Positions 62,935-64,000 of a stretch of 64,000 nt of DNA are shown here, one piece after another. Position numbers and translations under genes: made by a program. Origin of the DNA: JAJTFA01 sp051715425 (GTDB lineage: Bacteria > Bacteroidota > Bacteroidia > UKL13-3); the NCBI GenBank assembly GCA_051715425.1, contig JBPXJS010000002.1, positions 124,001 to 188,000 on the forward strand, in the 5' to 3' direction. Each line of letters opens with the position of its first letter. Position 1 is the stretch's first letter. The notes beneath the pieces were generated by a model. The model was not told the DNA's origin, ran no database searches, and saw only the letters and a list, made by a program, of their open reading frames with translations.

Positions 62935-64000
62935 TAATTATATAAATTTTCTCTCACAAATTCCTTTAACGTCTCAACTAGTTTGGTTGGAGAATCGAAT
63001 AGTGCGCTTTGTATTTTCCAGCCTTTAGTTTTAATAGAACCAAATAGTAATTTTTCATTATTGTCTTCAACCACTATTCTTAGATTGCCATTTACGAAGT
63101 CTTCTTGTTCTTGGGCATTAATATACCTTATCTCTCTTGTAATACTATTTGAGACTTTATTTATAACAATAAAGCAAAATGGATGTTTGTTATTTTTAAT
63201 ATATGCGAAGTAGGTATCCCTGGTAGAGCCTTCAAATATTTTGATTTTGTTTTCGATTTCAATAGCCTTAGTTAGGTAATGGTTTTTCTTCCCTTTTTGC
63301 ACTATAAGATACTTGCCATTAATAAGCATTGTTGAATCCACTGGTTTATTCATGTCTTCAACCTTTGTTTTATTGATACTTACACCACCGCCCTGCAGCA
63401 TTTTTTTCGCTTCTCCTTTAGATGGGAAAATCTGTGTTTTTTCAGCAAGAAAATCAATCAGGGGAATGCCGTCTTCTATTTCTTGTTTAGGTAAAGTAAA
63501 AGTGGGTACCCCGTCAAAAATATCCAAAAAGGTTTCTTCATCCAGTTGCGCAAAAGCATCGGCTGTTGCATTTCCAAAAAGGATATTGCTGGCCTCAATG
63601 GCTTTGTTTAACTCAGTTTCGCCATGCACCCTTGTGGTTATATCTTTTGCCAGTGCTTTTTGTAGTGTTCTCAAGTGAGGCGCAGTATCATGTTCCTTTT
63701 CCAGTGCCTCTATTTCATCTTTCCCAAGTAAGGTAAAAATGCGAATCCAGCTTTTTACATCATCATCACTTGCATTCAGCCAAAACTGATAAAATTTGTA
63801 TGGAGAGGTTTTCTTTGGATCCAGCCATACAGCCCCGCTTTCTGTTTTACCAAATTTGGTTCCGTCAGATTTTTTAATCAGGTTGGTGGTTAGGGCAAAT
63901 GCTTCGCCTCCGTCTTTACGTCTGATCAGTTCTGTTCCCGTAACAATATTGCCCCACTGGTCGCTGCCGCCCATTTGTATTTTTATTCCGTGGTGTTTCC
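62934..64000 (-). CDS. tyrS: Tyrosyl-tRNA synthetase, 3' part, with unusual C-terminal extension
   Basis: The frame runs off the right edge, so the N-terminal part with HIGH is missing. Visible are IQMGGSDQWGNI, the KMSKS-equivalent KFGKT near 63843-63857, and an S4 domain (PSKGEAKKMLQGGGVSINKT, ending KYLIVQKGKKNHYL), where bacterial enzymes normally end. Here about 112 more residues follow (62937 to about 63272), starting TKAIEIENKIKIFEGSTRD and ending ETLKEFVRENLYN, with no recognised domain. This extension is markedly AT-rich: I count 91 G+C in 300 bases at 62941-63240 against 102 in 240 at 63541-63780. Confidence 0.93.
   Translation of the reverse strand, partial: KHHGIKIQMGGSDQWGNIVTGTELIRRKDGGEAFALTTNLIKKSDGTKFGKTESGAVWLDPKKTSPYKFYQFWLNASDDDVKSWIRIFTLLGKDEIEALEKEHDTAPHLRTLQKALAKDITTRVHGETELNKAIEASNILFGNATADAFAQLDEETFLDIFDGVPTFTLPKQEIEDGIPLIDFLAEKTQIFPSKGEAKKMLQGGGVSINKTKVEDMNKPVDSTMLINGKYLIVQKGKKNHYLTKAIEIENKIKIFEGSTRDTYFAYIKNNKHPFCFIVINKVSNSITREIRYINAQEQEDFVNGNLRIVVEDNNEKLLFGSIKTKGWKIQSALFDSPTKLVETLKEFVRENLYN

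Noticed and set aside
1..64000. tRNA, rRNA or tmRNA genes
   Set aside because: I looked through the gaps for cloverleaf or rRNA-like sequence and saw none; a covariance-model search would be decisive.

Overview
The window looks like a chromosomal segment of a Bacteroidota bacterium; I cannot fix the genus. Evidence: two proteins with type IX secretion (Por) C-terminal sorting domains, a TonB-dependent receptor followed by a DUF4249 lipoprotein, a PolB-like exonuclease of a type frequent in this phylum, many predicted outer-membrane barrels, and several upstream boxes fitting the Bacteroidota primary-sigma pattern TAnnTTTG. Composition is moderately AT-rich. I see no rRNA, tRNA, CRISPR array, transposase, integrase or phage gene.

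Layout. 1-7.2 kb: end of a T9SS-secreted protein, a DUF6580 membrane protein, an M16 metallopeptidase, and a sigma / anti-sigma-like / envelope-protein set. 7.3-15.3 kb: an unknown gene, gcvP, a DUF2147 protein, outer-membrane proteins, ybaB and waaA (Kdo transferase). 15.4-18.9 kb: a nucleotide-sugar operon (aminotransferase, UDP-glucose dehydrogenase, UDP-glucuronate decarboxylase-like SDR). 19.2-31.5 kb: a second M16 peptidase, another T9SS protein, an SDR and a GT22-like enzyme, a transglutaminase-like protein, recA, and an HlyD/FtsX/ATPase transporter operon.

31.6-42.1 kb, all on the minus strand, is the most coherent accessory block: Crp/Fnr regulator, TauE/SafE exporter, CstB-like persulfide dioxygenase-rhodanese fusion, rhodanese, universal stress protein, two YeeE/YedE half-transporters, a Cys-containing YgaP-like membrane protein, a lipoprotein rhodanese, TsdA-type dihaem thiosulfate dehydrogenase, secreted DsrE, OprD-like porin and a Tat-exported SoxB-like hydrolase. 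Together they could bring in thiosulfate or sulfane sulfur, oxidise or relay it, and export sulfite. No SoxYZ, SoxXA or SoxCD is present in the window. Two gaps in this block carry the same GTTACA-containing motif, probably the operator of the adjacent Crp/Fnr protein.

42-64 kb is mainly housekeeping: pdxJ, exonuclease, LemA/TPM proteins, GT9, hpt, adk, obg, a metallophosphoesterase, ispE, DedA, a small Cys lipoprotein with GT2 and methyltransferase genes, dcd, TonB receptor with DUF4249, flavin reductase, a HAD protein, and a tyrosyl-tRNA synthetase that runs off the right edge.

The least expected signals are (i) degenerate intergenic arrays with 7-nt periodicity, two of which carry four copies of a conserved hairpin unit with variable loops, (ii) a roughly 112-residue AT-rich extension on the tyrosyl-tRNA synthetase, and (iii) the Sox-less SoxB/TsdA/DsrE/CstB block with its shared operator motif.
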